From: Mesorhizobium sp. WSM3860
GTDB lineage: Bacteria; Pseudomonadota; Alphaproteobacteria; Rhizobiales; Rhizobiaceae
Length of the DNA stretch: 64,000 nucleotides
Direction of reading: 5' to 3'
NCBI RefSeq assembly: GCF_002294995.1
Contig: NZ_NSGF01000001.1
Location: 663,501-727,500 of the forward strand
Shown here: positions 45,121 to 54,464 of the stretch, piece by piece
How positions within the stretch are numbered: the stretch's first letter is position 1
How the letters are laid out: every line of letters starts with the position of its first letter
Translations under genes and position numbers: made by a program
The notes under the pieces: generated by a model
Database searches by the model: none
Told to the model about the DNA's origin: nothing
The model's input: only the letters and a program-made list of their open reading frames with translations

Positions 45121-45870
45121 TCAGACCGAGGCTTTTTCGGCCAGCACCATGTAGTTGACGTCCATGTCCCTGGATTTCTGCCAGCGGTCGGCCAACGGAT
45201 GATAGATCACGCCGGTCCGGTCGACGATGGTCAGCCCCGCCGCGCCAAGCGCCTTTGCCAACTCCTCCGGCCGCACCAGCTTGCCGAACTGATGCGTGCC
45301 GCGCGGCAGCCAGCGCAGCACATATTCGGCGCCGATGATGGCAAGGCCAAGCGCCTTCAGCGTGCGGTTGATGGTTGCGACGAACATGATGCCGCCGGGC
45401 CGGATCATCTCACTGCATTTGGCGACGAAGAGATCGACATCGGCGACATGCTCGACCACCTCCATGTTGAGGATAACGTCGAATGTCTCGCCGGCGTCGG
45501 CCAGCGCCTCGGCCGTGGTGGCGCGATAGTCGATAGTGACGCCGGCCTCGGCCGCGTGCAGCTTGGCGACCTCGATATTGGTGGCCGAGGCGTCGGCGCC
45601 GATCACTTCCGCGCCAAGCCGCGCCATCGGTTCGCACAAAAGCCCGCCGCCGCAGCCGATGTCGAGGAAGCGCAGTCCCTCGAATGGCCTTGCCGCGCGC
45701 GGATCGCGGCCGAAGCGCGCCGCCACCTGGTCGCGGATATAGGCAAGCCGCACAGGGTTGAACTTGTGCAGCGGCCGGAACTTGCCGTTCGGGTTCCACC
45801 ATTCGGCGGCAAGGGCGGAGAAGCGCTCGACTTCTCCGGCATCGATGGTCGATCGGCGGGGCTCAGGCAT
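45121..45870 (-). CDS. ubiG: Ubiquinone biosynthesis O-methyltransferase
   Basis: UbiG catalyses both O-methylations in ubiquinone synthesis. It has 249 residues from ATG 45870, with GAGGAG about 9 nt upstream; the longer open frame is not conserved. Markers are [30 protein letters not shown] at the N terminus, the SAM motif [19 protein letters not shown], and the late [31 protein letters not shown]. It is divergent from a region leading to lysC. Confidence 0.95.
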   Translation of the reverse strand: MPEPRRSTIDAGEVERFSALAAEWWNPNGKFRPLHKFNPVRLAYIRDQVAARFGRDPRAARPFEGLRFLDIGCGGGLLCEPMARLGAEVIGADASATNIEVAKLHAAEAGVTIDYRATTAEALADAGETFDVILNMEVVEHVADVDLFVAKCSEMIRPGGIMFVATINRTLKALGLAIIGAEYVLRWLPRGTHQFGKLVRPEELAKALGAAGLTIVDRTGVIYHPLADRWQKSRDMDVNYMVLAEKASV

Positions 45871-46101
45871 GGGGCGGGTCTCCTCGAACGCCAGCAAGTC
45901 GGGGAACGCTAGGAAGTCGGGTGCCCGGCAGCGAAAGTCAAGGCAGGTTTTTCCTGCTGCTGCCAGGGAGGGGATCAGCGGCGGCGCTTTGCCGATACCG
46001 CGCCCCGGCTTGTCGGCACGTCTCAGCTTGACAGGTCCCGCAATCAAACAGGGCTGCTTTGCGAGCGAAAGAGGGACATCATTCTTCGAAGGGAGCGAAA
46101 C

Positions 46102-46335
46102 ATGCCTTATCGACGTCGACCTTGGTTTCACACCCGTCTCGAATCTCCTGCCCAACCGGCGCCTCGATCTTCGGCCTTTCCCGAATCGAGGCTCGAACGC
46201 CTCGACCAGCCCTACCGCCGCCTCGACGACACCCGCTATGCCTACGCCGCGCCGAAATTCGGTTACGAGGTGTTGCAAATTCCTCATCAGGCTTCGTCGT
46301 CGACGATCCGGGTCTTTGGAAGGCCGTCGGGCTGA
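46102..46335 (+). CDS. Possible small arginine-rich protein
   Basis: This is a 77-codon frame, [18 protein letters not shown] at the start, preceded at good distance by GAAGGGAG. No domain is recognised. The protein is basic and tyrosine-rich ([24 protein letters not shown]). Codon choice in the first third is unlike the neighbours, in the rest similar. It could be a real small gene or chance; the ribosome site is the main support. Confidence 0.35.
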   Translation: MPYRRRPWFHTRLESPAQPAPRSSAFPESRLERLDQPYRRLDDTRYAYAAPKFGYEVLQIPHQASSSTIRVFGRPSG

Positions 46336-46367
46336 ACTGAGGCTGCTCAAGCATCGGTCCGTTGCGG

Positions 46368-46667
46368 CTAAGGCGTCGACAGCGCGACCGCGGCATGACT
46401 CATGGCGACGCTGGCCGGCTCGATCGCCCGCATGGCCTCGCAATCGCCGATCTCGGCCATGATGCGCTGTGCTGCCGCCTGCGCTTGTTCGAGGCTTTGC
46501 CAGCGCACGACGTCGACCCAGCTCCCGTCGTCCCGCTCGCCGAGATGGCGGCTGAGAAAACCGGGCTGGCGTGCCAGCCAGTCGGTGACGACGCCATTTT
46601 GGGCAACAAAATCGGCCGCGGCGGTCGGCTTTAGCCGGAAGGTCACGATTTCCAGCGTCTCGGTCAT
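46368..46667 (-). CDS. Antibiotic biosynthesis monooxygenase (ABM) domain-like protein
   Basis: This is a 99-residue ferredoxin-like fold protein: [14 protein letters not shown], then [41 protein letters not shown]. It resembles small ABM/heme-degrading-like dimeric proteins of unknown substrate. I choose ATG 46667 because GGAGG lies 5-6 nt upstream; the ATG at 46679 contains that same ribosome site. It is divergent from lysC. Confidence 0.72.
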   Translation of the reverse strand: MTETLEIVTFRLKPTAAADFVAQNGVVTDWLARQPGFLSRHLGERDDGSWVDVVRWQSLEQAQAAAQRIMAEIGDCEAMRAIEPASVAMSHAAVALSTP

Positions 46668-46884
46668 GAATTCCTCCATGCGATTTCCGCCAACCTTATC
46701 GCATTGCGCGGCAGGAATCTGTGGGAGACCTCAAAACCTGCCAATGCCTCTTCTCCTGCCCCTCGCTTGCGAAGCTTTGCTGTTTTAGCTAAGGAGGCCG
46801 CGCATTTCCGCGGCTCGGCTGGTCCGGGCGCATTGTTCCGTTTTCCGGCCCCAAGCCGGCTTCAGTCAAAGGCATCTCGCTTCC

Positions 46885-48138
46885 ATGGCGCGCATCGTGA
46901 TGAAATTCGGCGGAACTTCGGTCGCCGACATCGCCCGCATCCGCAATGTGGCGCGCCATGTCAAACGCGAGGTCGATGCCGGCCATGAGGTCGCCGTGGT
47001 GGTTTCGGCCATGGCCGGCAAGACCAACGAACTGGTCGCCTGGACGCGCGAGGCCTCGCCCATGCACGACGCGCGCGAATATGACGCCGTTGTCGCCTCC
47101 GGTGAGCAGGTCACCGCCGGCCTGTTGGCGATAACCCTGCAGAACATGGGTGTCCATGCCCGTTCCTGGCAGGGCTGGCAGATCCCGATCAAGACCGACA
47201 ACGCCCATGGCGCGGCGCGCATCCTCGACATCGACGGCGCGTTCCTGATTAAGCGCTTCGGCGAGGGCCAGGTGGCGGTCATCGCCGGTTTCCAGGGTAT
47301 CGGGCCCGACAACCGCATCGCGACGCTTGGCCGCGGCGGCTCCGACACCAGCGCCGTGGCGATCGCCGCCGCGGTCAAGGCTGACCGTTGCGACATCTAC
47401 ACCGATGTCGACGGCGTCTACACGACCGACCCGCGCATCGAGCCGAAAGCCCGGCGGTTGGCCAAGATTTCGTTCGAGGAAATGCTCGAAATGGCCTCGC
47501 TCGGCGCCAAGGTGCTGCAGGTGCGGTCGGTCGAGCTTGCCATGGTGCACAGGGTGCGTACCTTTGTGCGGTCGTCCTTCGACGATCCCGATGCGCCCGG
47601 AATGGGGGATTTGCTCAATCCGCCCGGAACGCTTATTTGCGACGAGGAAGAGATCGTGGAACAGCAGGTCGTCACCGGAATTGCCTATGCCAAGGACGAA
47701 GCGCAGATCTCGCTGCGCCGCGTCGGCGACCGCCCGGGCGTCGCCGCGGGCATCTTCGGCCCGCTGGCCGAGGCCAACATCAATGTCGATATGATCGTCC
47801 AGAACATCTCCGAGGACGGCAAATTCACCGACATGACCTTCACGGTACCGTCGGGCGACATCGACAAGGCGCTGGCCGTGCTCGAGCGGCTGAAGGCCGA
47901 TGTCGGCTACGACGTTGTGCAGTCGGAAGCCGGCATGTCGAAGGTCTCGGTCATCGGTATCGGCATGCGAAGCCATGCCGGCGTCGCGGCCACCGCCTTC
48001 AAAGCGCTGGCTGATAAAGCGATCAATATCCGGGCGATCACCACCTCCGAGATCAAAATCTCGATACTGATCGACGGTCCCTACACGGAACTTGCAGTTC
48101 GTACTTTGCATTCCGTCTACGGGCTCGATAAGCAATAG
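46885..48138 (+). CDS. lysC: Aspartate kinase
   Basis: LysC phosphorylates aspartate, the first step to lysine, threonine, methionine and diaminopimelate. It has 417 residues. The kinase opening MKFGGTSVADIARIRNVA is perfect for the family, with LGRGGSDTSAVAIAAAVKADRCDIYTDVDGVYTTDPR further on. Two ACT domains occupy about residues 260-417 (VTGIAYAKDEAQISLRRV and VSVIGIGMRSHAGVAATAFKAL), the site of lysine/threonine feedback. It is followed 83 bp later by ptsP. Confidence 0.95.
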   Translation: MARIVMKFGGTSVADIARIRNVARHVKREVDAGHEVAVVVSAMAGKTNELVAWTREASPMHDAREYDAVVASGEQVTAGLLAITLQNMGVHARSWQGWQIPIKTDNAHGAARILDIDGAFLIKRFGEGQVAVIAGFQGIGPDNRIATLGRGGSDTSAVAIAAAVKADRCDIYTDVDGVYTTDPRIEPKARRLAKISFEEMLEMASLGAKVLQVRSVELAMVHRVRTFVRSSFDDPDAPGMGDLLNPPGTLICDEEEIVEQQVVTGIAYAKDEAQISLRRVGDRPGVAAGIFGPLAEANINVDMIVQNISEDGKFTDMTFTVPSGDIDKALAVLERLKADVGYDVVQSEAGMSKVSVIGIGMRSHAGVAATAFKALADKAINIRAITTSEIKISILIDGPYTELAVRTLHSVYGLDKQ

Positions 48139-48221
48139 CAAGAACTGAGTCCGTTATTGCGTGAGCGCCGGCCGTGGCAGAAGCTGCGGCGGGCAACGTG
48201 CCCATTGGAGAAGAAGCCGCG

Positions 48222-50492
48222 ATGCGTGACATGGCCGGTGGCCCGCGCGTTCTGCTGAGAAGGCTCCGCGAGCTTATGCAGGAGCCGCTGGAGCCGCAGG
48301 AGCGGCTCGACCGCATCGTGCGCGACATCGCCTCCAACATGGTCGCCGAGGTGTGCTCGCTCTATGTGCTGCGCGCCGATTCGGTGCTGGAGCTCTACGC
48401 CACCGAAGGTCTGAACCCTACCGCCGTCCACCTGGCGCAGCTGAGGCTCGGGCAAGGCCTGGTCGGCACCATCGCCGCCAGCGCGCGGCCGCTCAACCTC
48501 TCCAACGCGCAGGAGCATCCGGCATTCGCCTACCTGCCGGAAACGGGCGAAGAGATCTACAATTCCTTCCTCGGCGTGCCGGTGCTGCGGGCAGGGCGCA
48601 CGCTGGGCGTCCTGGTGGTGCAGAACAAGACCATGCGCCACTATCGCGACGACGAGGTCGAGGCGCTGGAAACGACGGCGATGGTGATCGCCGAGATGGT
48701 CGCCACCGGCGATCTTGCCCGCCTCACCCGGCCGGGGCTCGAACTTGACCTGCGTCGTCCCGCAAGCTTCACCGGCCTTTCCTTCAACGAAGGCGTCGGG
48801 CTTGGCCATGTCGTGCTGCACGAGCCGCGCATCGTCGTCACCAACCTGTTCAACGAGGACAGCGAGGAGGAGGTGCGCCGCCTCGACCTTTCGCTTGGCT
48901 CGCTGAGGCTGTCGATCGACGACATGCTCGAGCGCCGCGACGTCGCTTTCGAGGGCGAGCATCGCGAGGTGCTCGAGGCCTATCGCATGTTCGCCAACGA
49001 CCGCGGCTGGGTGCGCCGCCTGGAAGAGGCGATCCGCAACGGCCTGACTGCGGAAGCCGCCGTCGAAAAGGTGCAGAGCGACATGCGCGCACGCATGCTG
49101 CACATGACCGACCCTTATCTGCGCGAGCGTATGAGCGATTTCGACGATCTCGCCAATCGCCTGCTGCGCCAGCTGATGGGGCGCGGTCCGGAAGATGTCG
49201 CGGCCTCACTGCCAAAGGACGCCATCATCGTAGCCCGCTCGATGGGTGCGGCCGAACTGCTCGACTATCCCAGGGACAAGCTGCGCGGCCTCGTGCTGGA
49301 GGACGGCGCCGCGACCAGCCATGTCGTCATCGTCGCACGCGCCATGGGCATTCCGGTCGCAGGCCAGGTCAAGGGCGCCGTCTCCATGGCGGAAAACGGC
49401 GATGCCATCATCGTCGACGGCGAGGAAGGCACCATTCACCTGCGGCCGCAGTCCGACCTCGAGGCCGCCTATGCCGAAAAGGTCCGCTTCCGAGCGCGGC
49501 GGCAGGAAATCTACCGCGAGCTGCGCAAGAAGCCGTCGCTCACCAGGGACGGCGTCCCGGTCGATCTCCTGATGAATGCCGGCCTTGCCGTCGACCTGCC
49601 GCAGCTTTCAGAATCGGGAGCGGCCGGCATCGGCCTGTTCCGCACCGAATTGCAGTTCATGGTCGCCTCGACCTTCCCGCGCGCCGAGGCGCAGGAGCGG
49701 CTCTATCGCGATGTGCTCGAGGCGGCGCGCGGCAAGCCGGTCACCTTCCGTACCATCGACATCGGCGGCGACAAGGTGCTGCCCTATTTCAAGGGCGCGG
49801 TGCAAGAGGAAAACCCGGCGCTCGGCTGGCGGGCGATCCGGCTCACTCTCGACCGCCCCGGCCTCCTCAGGACACAGATCCGCGCGCTGCTCAAGGCTTG
49901 CGGCGGGCGTGAGCTGAAGCTGATGCTGCCAATGGTGACGGAGCTGTCGGAAATCGCGCAGGCGCGCGAGATCATCGACCGCGAAGTCCGGCACCTGTCG
50001 CGTTTTGCGCATTATTTGCCGACGAGCCTCAAGCTCGGCGCGATGCTGGAGGTGCCGTCGCTGCTGTTCCAGCTCGACGAGTTGATGAAGGCGGTCGATT
50101 TCGTCTCGGTCGGTTCCAACGACCTCTTCCAGTTCGTCATGGCGGTGGACCGCGGCAACACGCAGCTTGCCGACCGTTTCGACACGCTGTCGACGCCGTT
50201 CCTGCGCGTGCTGAAGCAGATCGCCGACGCCGGCGCGCGCAACCACACGCCGGTAACGCTGTGCGGCGAGTTGGCGGGCAAGCCGATCTCGGCGATGGCG
50301 CTCATCGGCCTCGGCTTCCGCTCGATCTCGATGTCGCCGGCCTCGATCGGCCCGGTCAAGGCGATGCTGACCGAACTGCCGCTGCAGGAGCTGGAAGCCT
50401 TCTTCAAGGACAATCTGATGGCCCCCGCCCAAGGGACGCCGATGCGGGCGCTGCTGCAAGCCTTTGCCGACGACCGCTCCATTCCGCTCTAG
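48222..50492 (+). CDS. ptsP: Phosphoenolpyruvate-protein phosphotransferase EI-Ntr
   Basis: This is Enzyme I of the nitrogen-related phosphotransfer system, 756 residues from ATG 48222; GTG 48174 is a possible earlier start. An N-terminal GAF domain (about 20-155) is the sensor. Next come the phosphocarrier-binding region and the swivelling His domain with LVLEDGAATSHVVIVARAMGIPVAGQ (phospho-His in TSH), then the PEP-binding barrel with GIGLFRTELQFM, KVLPYFKG and CGELAGKP. It passes phosphate from PEP to NPr and EIIA-Ntr, linking carbon and nitrogen status. GAF domains of this family bind glutamine. Confidence 0.94.
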   Translation: MRDMAGGPRVLLRRLRELMQEPLEPQERLDRIVRDIASNMVAEVCSLYVLRADSVLELYATEGLNPTAVHLAQLRLGQGLVGTIAASARPLNLSNAQEHPAFAYLPETGEEIYNSFLGVPVLRAGRTLGVLVVQNKTMRHYRDDEVEALETTAMVIAEMVATGDLARLTRPGLELDLRRPASFTGLSFNEGVGLGHVVLHEPRIVVTNLFNEDSEEEVRRLDLSLGSLRLSIDDMLERRDVAFEGEHREVLEAYRMFANDRGWVRRLEEAIRNGLTAEAAVEKVQSDMRARMLHMTDPYLRERMSDFDDLANRLLRQLMGRGPEDVAASLPKDAIIVARSMGAAELLDYPRDKLRGLVLEDGAATSHVVIVARAMGIPVAGQVKGAVSMAENGDAIIVDGEEGTIHLRPQSDLEAAYAEKVRFRARRQEIYRELRKKPSLTRDGVPVDLLMNAGLAVDLPQLSESGAAGIGLFRTELQFMVASTFPRAEAQERLYRDVLEAARGKPVTFRTIDIGGDKVLPYFKGAVQEENPALGWRAIRLTLDRPGLLRTQIRALLKACGGRELKLMLPMVTELSEIAQAREIIDREVRHLSRFAHYLPTSLKLGAMLEVPSLLFQLDELMKAVDFVSVGSNDLFQFVMAVDRGNTQLADRFDTLSTPFLRVLKQIADAGARNHTPVTLCGELAGKPISAMALIGLGFRSISMSPASIGPVKAMLTELPLQELEAFFKDNLMAPAQGTPMRALLQAFADDRSIPL

Positions 50493-50524
50493 ATTCACGT
50501 GAAGGCGGTCTGCAAATGCCGATT

Positions 50525-50581
50525 TTCTGCGCTTCCGGTGCTCATGTATCTAAAATGTACATTCCGCTCCGGTTCTCGAAA
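50525..50581. repeat. Intergenic repeat, family shared with 21334-21387
   Basis: Same unit as the copy near dsbB: it opens TTCTGCGCTTCCGGTGCTCA and closes CCGGTTCTCGAAA, with a diverged centre (ATGTATCTAAAATGTACAT). It lies between ptsP and prfA. Confidence 0.75.
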
Positions 50582-50632
50582 TTCGCCATTTTCGTCTCGC
50601 TCTGACGTGAATTCCATCGAAGTCCCGAGCCC

Positions 50633-51712
50633 ATGATCAACCTGCCCCGCGACCGCATGGATCAAGTCGTCAAGCGTTTCGACATGCTCGAAGCGCAGAT
50701 GTCGGCAGGGCCGTCGGCCGATGCCTATGTCAAAATGGCTTCCGAATATGCCGACATCCAGGAGATGGTGGGCAAGATCCGGGCGCTGCGCGCCGCCGAG
50801 CAGGAACAGGCCGACCTCGAGGCGATGCTCTCCGACAAGAGCACCGACGCCGAGATGCGGGCGCTGGCCGAGGCCGACCTGCCGGAGGTTGGGCAGCGCA
50901 TCGAGGTGCTGCAGAAGGATATCCAGATCCTGCTCCTGCCGAAGGATGCCGCCGACGACAGGAACGCCATCCTCGAAATCCGCGCCGGTACCGGCGGCGA
51001 CGAGGCGGCCCTGTTCGCCGGCGATCTGTTTCGCATGTATGAGCGCTACGCCGCCTCGCGCGGCTGGCGTTTCGAGGTCGTTTCGGCGAGCGAAGGCGAA
51101 GTCGGCGGCTACAAGGAAATCATCGCCTCGGTGTCGGGCAAGGGCGTGTTCGCGCATCTGAAATTCGAATCCGGCGTGCATCGCGTGCAGCGCGTGCCGG
51201 AAACCGAGGCCGGCGGCCGCATCCATACCTCGGCGGCGACGGTCGCCGTACTGCCCGAGGCCGAGGAGGTCGATATCGATATCCGGGCAGAGGACATCCG
51301 CATCGACACGATGCGCGCGTCCGGCTCCGGCGGGCAGCACGTCAACACCACCGATTCGGCGGTGCGCATCACGCATCTGCCGACCGGCATCATGGTGGTG
51401 CAGGCGGAAAAGTCGCAGCACCAGAACCGGGCGCGTGCCATGCAGATTTTACGGGCGCGGCTCTATGACCTGGAGCGCAGCCGCGCGGACGAGGAGCGCT
51501 CGTCGTCGCGAAAATCGCAGGTCGGCTCGGGCGACCGCTCGGAGCGCATCCGCACCTACAATTTCCCGCAGGGACGCGTCACCGACCACCGCATCAACCT
51601 CACCCTTTACAAGCTCGACCGGGTGATGATGGGCGAGCTCGACGAGGTGATCGACGCGCTGATCGCCGACCATCAGTCGAAGCTGCTCGCCGACATGGAC
51701 ATTGATGGCTGA
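50633..51712 (+). CDS. prfA: Peptide chain release factor 1
   Basis: RF1 terminates translation at UAA and UAG. It has 359 residues. The GGQ catalytic motif is at 233-235 ([16 protein letters not shown]), and its glutamine is methylated by PrmC, whose gene follows with an 8-bp overlap. The stop-codon recognition tripeptide, PAT in E. coli, reads PET in [23 protein letters not shown], within the PxT pattern. The start ATG 50633 follows the repeat element downstream of ptsP. Confidence 0.97.
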   Translation: MINLPRDRMDQVVKRFDMLEAQMSAGPSADAYVKMASEYADIQEMVGKIRALRAAEQEQADLEAMLSDKSTDAEMRALAEADLPEVGQRIEVLQKDIQILLLPKDAADDRNAILEIRAGTGGDEAALFAGDLFRMYERYAASRGWRFEVVSASEGEVGGYKEIIASVSGKGVFAHLKFESGVHRVQRVPETEAGGRIHTSAATVAVLPEAEEVDIDIRAEDIRIDTMRASGSGGQHVNTTDSAVRITHLPTGIMVVQAEKSQHQNRARAMQILRARLYDLERSRADEERSSSRKSQVGSGDRSERIRTYNFPQGRVTDHRINLTLYKLDRVMMGELDEVIDALIADHQSKLLADMDIDG

Positions 51713-52574
51713 TCCTTTGCCCGCAGCACTCGGACCGCTGCTGCGTGCGGCGAGGGAGCGGCTCGCTGCCGTCGGCGTTGCCGATCCGGCGCTCGATTCC
51801 AGGCTGATCGTCGAGCATTTTTCCGAAACCACGCGCACCCAGGCGATCGCGGAGCCGGGCCGGACGGTGGATTCTGCGGCTCTTGCGGCAATCGAGGCGG
51901 CCCTGAGGCGTCGCGTCGCAGGCGAGCCGGTGCATCGCATTCTCGGCTATCGCGAGTTCTATGGGCTGCGGCTATCGCTGTCGCCGGACACGCTGGAGCC
52001 GCGCCCGGACACCGAGACGCTGGTCGACGCGATCCTGCCATTCGCCAAGGCGACGGCCGAAAGGCTCGGCGAATGCCGTATCCTCGATCTCGGCACCGGA
52101 ACCGGCGCCATCGCGCTGGCGCTGCTCTGCGCGATTCCGGCCGCGACCGCGACCGGCGTCGATATTTCGCCCGGCGCGCTGGCGACCGCCACGCGAAACG
52201 CCGCGAATCTGGGGTTTGGCGGGCGCTTCAAGGCCTTGCGTTCCAACTGGTTCGAAAAAGTTTCGGGCCGATACCATTTAATTGCCGCGAATCCACCCTA
52301 TATACCGACTCGAGACATTGGAAATCTGCAGGACGAGGTCCGCGATTTCGACCCACGCCAGGCCCTCGACGGCGGTGTGGACGGGCTGATCCCCTACAGG
52401 ATCATCGCCGGAGAGGCGGAAGGATTTCTGGAAGCGCAGGGCAAGGTAGCGGTCGAGATCGGCCATACGCAGCAAAGCGAGGTGACCGCGATCTTCGCGG
52501 CAGCCGGCTACAGGCTGTCGGAGGCGCGACGCGATCTCGGCGGAAACGACAGGGTTCTGGTGTTTGAGCGTTGA
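51705..52574 (+). CDS. prmC: Release factor glutamine methyltransferase
   Basis: PrmC N5-methylates the GGQ glutamine of RF1 and RF2. It has 289 residues from ATG 51705, overlapping the prfA end by 8 bp. The N-terminal helical domain ends with [39 protein letters not shown]. The SAM motif is [15 protein letters not shown] and the substrate-binding NPPY is at residues 196-199. The order prfA-prmC is conserved in many bacteria. Confidence 0.95.
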   Translation: MADPLPAALGPLLRAARERLAAVGVADPALDSRLIVEHFSETTRTQAIAEPGRTVDSAALAAIEAALRRRVAGEPVHRILGYREFYGLRLSLSPDTLEPRPDTETLVDAILPFAKATAERLGECRILDLGTGTGAIALALLCAIPAATATGVDISPGALATATRNAANLGFGGRFKALRSNWFEKVSGRYHLIAANPPYIPTRDIGNLQDEVRDFDPRQALDGGVDGLIPYRIIAGEAEGFLEAQGKVAVEIGHTQQSEVTAIFAAAGYRLSEARRDLGGNDRVLVFER

Positions 52575-52885
52575 AACCCCTGATGCAGTGCGAAAAAACG
52601 CTTGGCAATATTAGGGAATGCAGCTAGGTTCCGGCTTAACCGGATGAGACGAAGCAGGCAGTGCTCTTAGCGATTCGGTTTTCCTTGGAAATAGCTGCCT
52701 CCTTGCGCAAACGACGCCCATGCTTCGTGCGGGAATCGTCCGGCAAGTGATGTAACCGGAACAGGATGGCACGTGGCGCCAACGCAATTGATGCGGGCGA
52801 ACGCCGGTGAAAAAACGAAACGGTCGGCTGCATGAGCGCCACCGTTCGCGAAGAGTTTTAGAAAAATTCACATGAAGAGAGTCGA
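52575..52885. other. Intergenic region upstream of the DUF4167 gene
   Basis: About 310 bp without a gene. It contains an imperfect stem in the presumed leader of the next gene: GCGAACGCCGGTG (52797-52809) against CACCGTTCGC (52840-52849). Nothing else convincing was seen; the promoter must lie here because no terminator or promoter is obvious inside prmC. Confidence 0.4.
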
Positions 52886-53941
52886 ATGAGGCCACAACAG
52901 CAGAACAGGCGCATGCGCGGTCGCAACAACAATGGCGGCGGTGGCAACAACAACCGCAAGGGGCCCAATCCCCTGACGCGCAACTATGAGAGCAACGGTC
53001 CGGACGTGAAGATCCGCGGATCGGCTCAGCAGATCGCCGAAAAATATGCCGCACTCGCCCGTGACGCGCAAAGCTCCGGCGACCGGGTAATGGCGGAGAA
53101 CTATCTCCAGCACGCCGAGCACTACAATCGCATCATCGCCGCCGCGCAGGCGCAGATGCCGATCCAGAACGCCCAGCAGAACCGCGACGATTTCGATGAC
53201 GACGTCGACGAGGATCGCGACGAGTTCGACACGGTCGGCAACGCAAATGCCGGCGAGTCGCAGGCCGCGGCGAACGGTTCCGGGCCGCAGCCGGTAATCG
53301 AAGGCACGCCGGCCGAACTCGCCTACAACCAGGAAAACGGCCGCGACAACAACCGGCGCGACAACAACGGTCGTGACAGGCACCGCGACCGCCGCAATGG
53401 CGGCTTTGGCCAGTACGGCCAGAATGGTCAGCGGGGCGACAATGGTCCGCGAGATGGGGGTCCGCGAGATGGGGGTCCGCGAGATGGGGGCCAGCGCGGC
53501 GAAGGTCAGCGCGGCGAACATGGCGGCCAGCAGTTCGATCAGAGCCGCCGCAATGAGGCGCAGGCCAAGCCGGAGGGCTCCGCCGAAGACGGCATTGCGG
53601 CCGAGCAGGCCCCGCCGTTCGACAGCTTCTCGCCTGCGGGTCTTGCTGCCCAGGCCGAGCGCAACGAAGCCGGCACGGACAATGGCGGCGGTCGTCGGCA
53701 GAGACGTCCACGTCGCAGTCGCGGCAATGCCGAGCAGGGCCATGCCGCCGAGCAGGGCAATGCCGATGAAAGCGATGCCGGCCGGGCGGACAGCCCCGCC
53801 GATGGCCGCAACGCCGCGGACAGCGGCAGCGAGACTGTCGCGACTACCGCCAAAGAGACAAATGCAGCGCCGAGCGAGGATGGCGCCGGCGAGCCGGAAG
53901 GCGACGCCGGCGAACCGGCGGTCGCCGACGCAAATAACTGA
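52886..53941 (+). CDS. DUF4167 domain-containing protein
   Basis: This is a 351-residue hydrophilic protein found in Rhizobiales. The conserved DUF4167 part is the first 85 residues: an Asn/Arg/Gly-rich start, then NPLTRNYESNGPDVKIRGSAQQIAEKYAALARDAQSSGDRVMAENYLQHAEHYNRII. The remainder is low complexity and probably disordered, with GPRDG and GQRGE repeats. The basic Gly/Arg/Asn composition suggests RNA binding, as with the E. coli-type RGG proteins; this is inference. It ends with a strong terminator. Confidence 0.88.
   Translation: MRPQQQNRRMRGRNNNGGGGNNNRKGPNPLTRNYESNGPDVKIRGSAQQIAEKYAALARDAQSSGDRVMAENYLQHAEHYNRIIAAAQAQMPIQNAQQNRDDFDDDVDEDRDEFDTVGNANAGESQAAANGSGPQPVIEGTPAELAYNQENGRDNNRRDNNGRDRHRDRRNGGFGQYGQNGQRGDNGPRDGGPRDGGPRDGGQRGEGQRGEHGGQQFDQSRRNEAQAKPEGSAEDGIAAEQAPPFDSFSPAGLAAQAERNEAGTDNGGGRRQRRPRRSRGNAEQGHAAEQGNADESDAGRADSPADGRNAADSGSETVATTAKETNAAPSEDGAGEPEGDAGEPAVADANN
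53444..53518 (+). repeat. Tandem 15-bp repeats within the DUF4167 gene
   Basis: Three perfect copies of GGTCCGCGAGATGGG (53444-53488) encode GPRDG three times. Two further 15-mers, differing by one base, follow and encode GQRGE twice. Being multiples of three, length changes keep the frame. Confidence 0.9.
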
Positions 53942-53966
53942 TCCAGGCTCTATTTCCAGGCATTCG

Positions 53967-53996
53967 AACGGCGGAGAGGTTTCTCCGCCGTTTTTC
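53967..53996 (+). terminator. Rho-independent terminator after the DUF4167 gene
   Basis: ACGGCGGAGA (53968-53977), loop GGTT, TCTCCGCCGT (53982-53991), then TTTTCGTT. Perfect 10-bp stem and T-run 26 bp after the stop. Confidence 0.92.
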
Positions 53997-54012
53997 GTTG
54001 TGCGTGCCTAGT

Positions 54013-54056
54013 CTAAAGCACGTCGCCTGAATCCGTTTCAGCGCGACGCGCTTTAG
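54013..54056. repeat. Palindromic intergenic repeat before the ArsR/SRPBCC pair
   Basis: A 44-bp imperfect palindrome: arms CTAAAGC/GCTTTAG, inner GTCGC/GCGAC and CTGAA/TTCAG. It resembles a short repeat common in Mesorhizobium intergenic DNA. A related fragment is seen at 54997-55074. Confidence 0.7.
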
Positions 54057-54061
54057 TTTCC

Positions 54062-54089
54062 TTGCATGCCGGTAATTTGTGCGTTAATA
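54062..54089 (+). promoter_or_regulatory. Candidate promoter of the ArsR/SRPBCC operon
   Basis: TTGCAT (54062-54067), 16-nt spacer and TTAATA (54084-54089). The implied start near 54096 falls inside the 24-bp palindrome, so repressor binding would block initiation. The hexamers are moderate matches only. Confidence 0.4.
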
Positions 54090-54110
54090 CTGAACCATAT
54101 GGTTCAGTAT
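54087..54110 (+). promoter_or_regulatory. 24-bp perfect palindrome, likely ArsR-type operator
   Basis: ATACTGAACCAT joined directly to its reverse complement ATGGTTCAGTAT, ending one base before the ATG at 54111. Perfect symmetry without a spacer and its place at the transcription start make it a strong operator candidate for the adjacent regulator. Confidence 0.75.
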
Positions 54111-54464
54111 ATGAAAACTCGTCTCGATGCCTCATTCGCCGCGCTCTCGGATGCGACCCGACGCGGCGTGCTGGAGCAGCTCGGTCGTGCGGACGCTTCG
54201 ATCACGGAACTAGCCGAGAAGTTCCACATGACCCTCACGGGCATGAAGAAGCACATCGGTGTCTTGGAGCAAGCGGGGCTCGTCACCACGGCGAAGGCCG
54301 GGCGCGTGCGAACCTGCAGGCTCGGCCTACGCGGGCTGGAGGAAGAGGCGGTATGGATCGAGAGTTATCGCCAGCTCTGGGACGCACGCTTCGACGAGTT
54401 GGACAAGGTAGTCGAGGAACTGAAACGAAAGGAGAAGGTCGATGGACGCAAGCAGAGCGAGTGA
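54111..54464 (+). CDS. ArsR-type winged-helix regulator paired with an SRPBCC protein
   Basis: This is a regulator of 117 residues from ATG 54111 (MKTRLDASFAALSDATRRGVLEQL). The helix-turn-helix is SITELAEKFHMTLTGMKKHIGVLEQAGLV. It has no cysteine metal site of ArsR type and belongs to the metal-independent branch often encoded with an AHSA1/SRPBCC protein. A perfect 24-bp palindrome covers its start region, leaving little room for a ribosome site; ATG 54099 and 54066 in frame are alternatives. It overlaps the SRPBCC gene by 23 bp. Confidence 0.87.
   Translation: MKTRLDASFAALSDATRRGVLEQLGRADASITELAEKFHMTLTGMKKHIGVLEQAGLVTTAKAGRVRTCRLGLRGLEEEAVWIESYRQLWDARFDELDKVVEELKRKEKVDGRKQSE

Noticed and set aside
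45871..46443. Long N-terminal extension of UbiG
   Set aside because: The conserved UbiG sequence starts just after ATG 45870, which has a strong ribosome site; the upstream frame is arginine-rich noise.
46789..48141. A 450-codon frame antisense to lysC
   Set aside because: LysC on the plus strand is complete; the antisense is compositionally a shadow.
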